Positions 62,660 to 64,000 of a stretch of DNA of 64,000 bases are shown piece after piece. Position numbers and translations under genes: made by a program. Each line of letters starts with the position of its first letter. The stretch's first letter is position 1. Under the pieces are notes generated by a model. It made no database searches. It saw nothing but the letters and a program-made list of their open reading frames with translations, and was not told the origin of the DNA. The stretch comes from Christiangramia lutea (lineage in GTDB: Bacteria > Bacteroidota > Bacteroidia > Flavobacteriales > Flavobacteriaceae): contig NZ_JAKVTV010000002.1 in NCBI RefSeq assembly GCF_022489035.1, positions 248,001 through 312,000 on the forward strand. The letters run 5' to 3'.

Positions 62660-64000
62660 ATGATTAAATATATAGTTGTAAATAATCCGGAAACCTGGAG
62701 CATTTCTTCTGAACACGTTCGGATCATTTCCTCAAAGGATTATCTTACCAATCCTGAATATTCCAAACTTGGTAAAGCGAGGATTTTCAACCTTTGCAAG
62801 GACTATTCCTATCAATCTAAGGGATATTATGTTTCACTTCTGGCAGAGGCCAGGGGGCATTTGGCAATTCCAACCGTAAAGAATATAGTAGACCTTGGAG
62901 AACCAAAACTTGTGAAAATAGTTTCAGAAGATTTTGATGATCTTCTGCAGAGATCCCTCAAGAATATTAAATCTCAGGAATTCACCCTTAGTATATATTT
63001 TGGTCAGAATGTAGCCGCAAAATACAGGGAATTGAGTGCAATGTTTTTCAGGTATTTTCAGATTCCTTTTTTAAGGATAAAGTTCAACTTTACTTCACGA
63101 TGGAATATTAAGAGCATAAAGGCAATATCTGAATCGGAAATTCCGGAAGACCATAAAGAGTCTATGCTGGTGTTTGCAGAACAGTATTTTTCCAAGAAAC
63201 GCTATGATACTCCCAGGACGAACAGTTTTGAGCATGACCTGGCCATCCTTGTCCAGCCAAACGATATAGCTCCACCAAGTAATCCTAGAGCCCTTAAGAA
63301 ATTTACCGATCTCGCCGAAAAAATGGGTTTTTATACCGAGATTATCTCTCCGAAAGAACTTTCCAGGCTTTCTGCTTTTGATGCCCTGTTCATTAGACAA
63401 AGTACCGAGGTGAACAACGAAGCTTATGCCTTCGCCAGGAAAGCTCAGCAGGAGGATATCGCTATTATTGATTATCCCGATGCAATATTAAAGTGTTGTA
63501 ATAAGGTTTTTATGGCGGAAGCACTTGAGAATGCAGATATCCCGACGCTTAAAACTATTATTGTTCATAAGGATAATAAAGACCTTGTACTTAAAAAAAC
63601 CGGACTCCCGGTTGTATTGAAATCACCAGATTCTACCTTTTCTTTCGGGGTAAAAAAGGCTGAAACAGAAGAAGAGTATTTTGAAGTTGTAAACTCTATG
63701 CTTAAAAAATCTGACCTGGTAATTGCCCAGGAGTTCTCGCCGTCAGAGTATGATTGGAGGATAGGTGTCCTTGATGGAAAACCTATTTATGCCTGCAGGT
63801 ATTATATGGCCAAAGGTCATTGGCAGATCTACAACTGGGAAGCAGAGAAAAAAGATGATCAGGATGGAAACGCAGATTGCCTTCCTATTGAAAAGGTTCC
63901 GGAAAAGATCCTTAAAAACGCCATTAAAGCTGCGAAGCTAATGGGAAAAGGGCTTTATGGAATCGATATAAAAGAAGTGAATTCTAAAGCCCTGGTAATA
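62660..64000 (+). CDS. RimK-family ATP-grasp ligase with RLAN N-terminal domain (partial, cut by window end)
   Basis: Predicted amino-acid or peptide ligase that forms an amide bond with ATP. The first 447 codons are present without a stop. Residues 1 to about 200 fit the RLAN N-terminal domain (YQSKGYYVSLLAEARGHLA). The ATP-grasp core starts near 205, with NKVFMAEAL, the ATP-binding VVLKSPDSTFSFGV at 318-331, E358 in IAQEF, DWRIGV at 365-370 and the metal site GIDIKE at 434-439. The 3' end lies outside the window. Related ligases add residues such as glutamate to a peptide or small molecule; the substrate is unknown. Confidence 0.88.
   Translation, partial: MIKYIVVNNPETWSISSEHVRIISSKDYLTNPEYSKLGKARIFNLCKDYSYQSKGYYVSLLAEARGHLAIPTVKNIVDLGEPKLVKIVSEDFDDLLQRSLKNIKSQEFTLSIYFGQNVAAKYRELSAMFFRYFQIPFLRIKFNFTSRWNIKSIKAISESEIPEDHKESMLVFAEQYFSKKRYDTPRTNSFEHDLAILVQPNDIAPPSNPRALKKFTDLAEKMGFYTEIISPKELSRLSAFDALFIRQSTEVNNEAYAFARKAQQEDIAIIDYPDAILKCCNKVFMAEALENADIPTLKTIIVHKDNKDLVLKKTGLPVVLKSPDSTFSFGVKKAETEEEYFEVVNSMLKKSDLVIAQEFSPSEYDWRIGVLDGKPIYACRYYMAKGHWQIYNWEAEKKDDQDGNADCLPIEKVPEKILKNAIKAAKLMGKGLYGIDIKEVNSKALVI

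Noticed and set aside
59638-62660. Graspetide-type system (small peptides modified by the RimK-type ligase)
   Set aside because: The peptides have no Thr/Ser plus Glu/Asp ring motifs, only one acidic residue in copies A-C, and the ligase has an RLAN domain that is not known from graspetide ligases. Proximity alone is not enough.
1-64000. Mobile element, prophage or island
   Set aside because: No integrase, transposase, phage or plasmid gene, no tRNA with attachment-site repeats, and the gene content is uniformly core-like.

Overview
The window looks like the chromosome of a marine-type member of the Flavobacteriaceae (Bacteroidota), most like Gramella/Christiangramia. This placement is inferred from three things. 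Many genes have Bacteroidota promoters of the form TTTG-N19-TAnnTTTG and few have clear Shine-Dalgarno sites. One secreted protein ends in a type IX secretion 'type B' sorting domain. The gene set (7TM-HD protein, ClpC, paired MscS channels, small acidic and DUF families) is typical of flavobacteria. I see no prophage, insertion sequence, CRISPR array, tRNA or rRNA. Most of the window is ordinary core genome, densely packed in short overlapping operons.

Layout. 1-5.6 kb: a topoisomerase IV operon (parE, a small membrane protein, parC, mscL) with overlapping ends. 5.6-8.4 kb: a lipoprotein, an XRE regulator, an M14-type zinc peptidase and an Lrp/AsnC regulator; the XRE/M14 divergent region carries repeated TTACA-NN-TGTAA dyads. 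8.5-12.6 kb: PEP carboxylase, a DinB-like protein and a YihY/BrkB membrane protein. 12.7-21.4 kb: a DJ-1/PfpI protein, AroB, proline dehydrogenase, an acyltransferase, YebC, pterin carbinolamine dehydratase, an epimerase-like SDR, GcvT and the NAD(P)HX repair enzyme. 21.5-30.1 kb: HutH, a STAS-like small protein, ClpC, divergent GyrA and a TPR protein. 30.1-36.7 kb: an NlpC/P60 peptidase, thiolase, a 7TM-HD phosphodiesterase, a Gre-like factor, and a SatD-like regulator with a DUF3307 membrane protein behind large AT-rich palindromes. 36.8-44.2 kb: aldehyde dehydrogenase, Nudix, a hotdog thioesterase, two MscS channels flanking an endo/exonuclease/phosphatase-fold protein, DUF3817, GalE and a 52-residue Pmp3-like protein. 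44.3-53.9 kb: a VTT-type membrane protein, two SDRs, an FUSC transporter-like protein, DUF6155, a T9SS cargo protein and the cysE-cysM operon. 54.0-59.4 kb: a secreted protein, a Crp/Fnr regulator, a DEAH helicase and PBP1A. 59.4-60.4 kb: the most unusual stretch, described next. 60.4-64 kb: an SdiA-regulated-type protein, an M19 dipeptidase and the first 447 codons of a RimK/RLAN ATP-grasp ligase cut by the window end.

The best candidate for an undescribed system lies at 59.57-60.27 kb on the minus strand. Three tandem 33-codon genes at 136-138 bp spacing have identical first 23 residues (with only synonymous DNA differences there), a variable patch at residues 24-28 and a constant Arg-Arg-Arg-Phe end. 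A fourth, different 44-codon gene has the same untranslated leader at the same spacing, and a remnant of a fifth copy may follow. The array is closed by a strong hairpin and is preceded by a GTAAC-N16-CGTC element resembling an ECF sigma promoter and by a CAGTAC/GTACTG dyad. A conserved leader with a variable core in tandem copies is what peptide precursor families look like, but the product and function are unknown. The nearby dipeptidase and peptide-ligase-like ATP-grasp gene are suggestive neighbours only.
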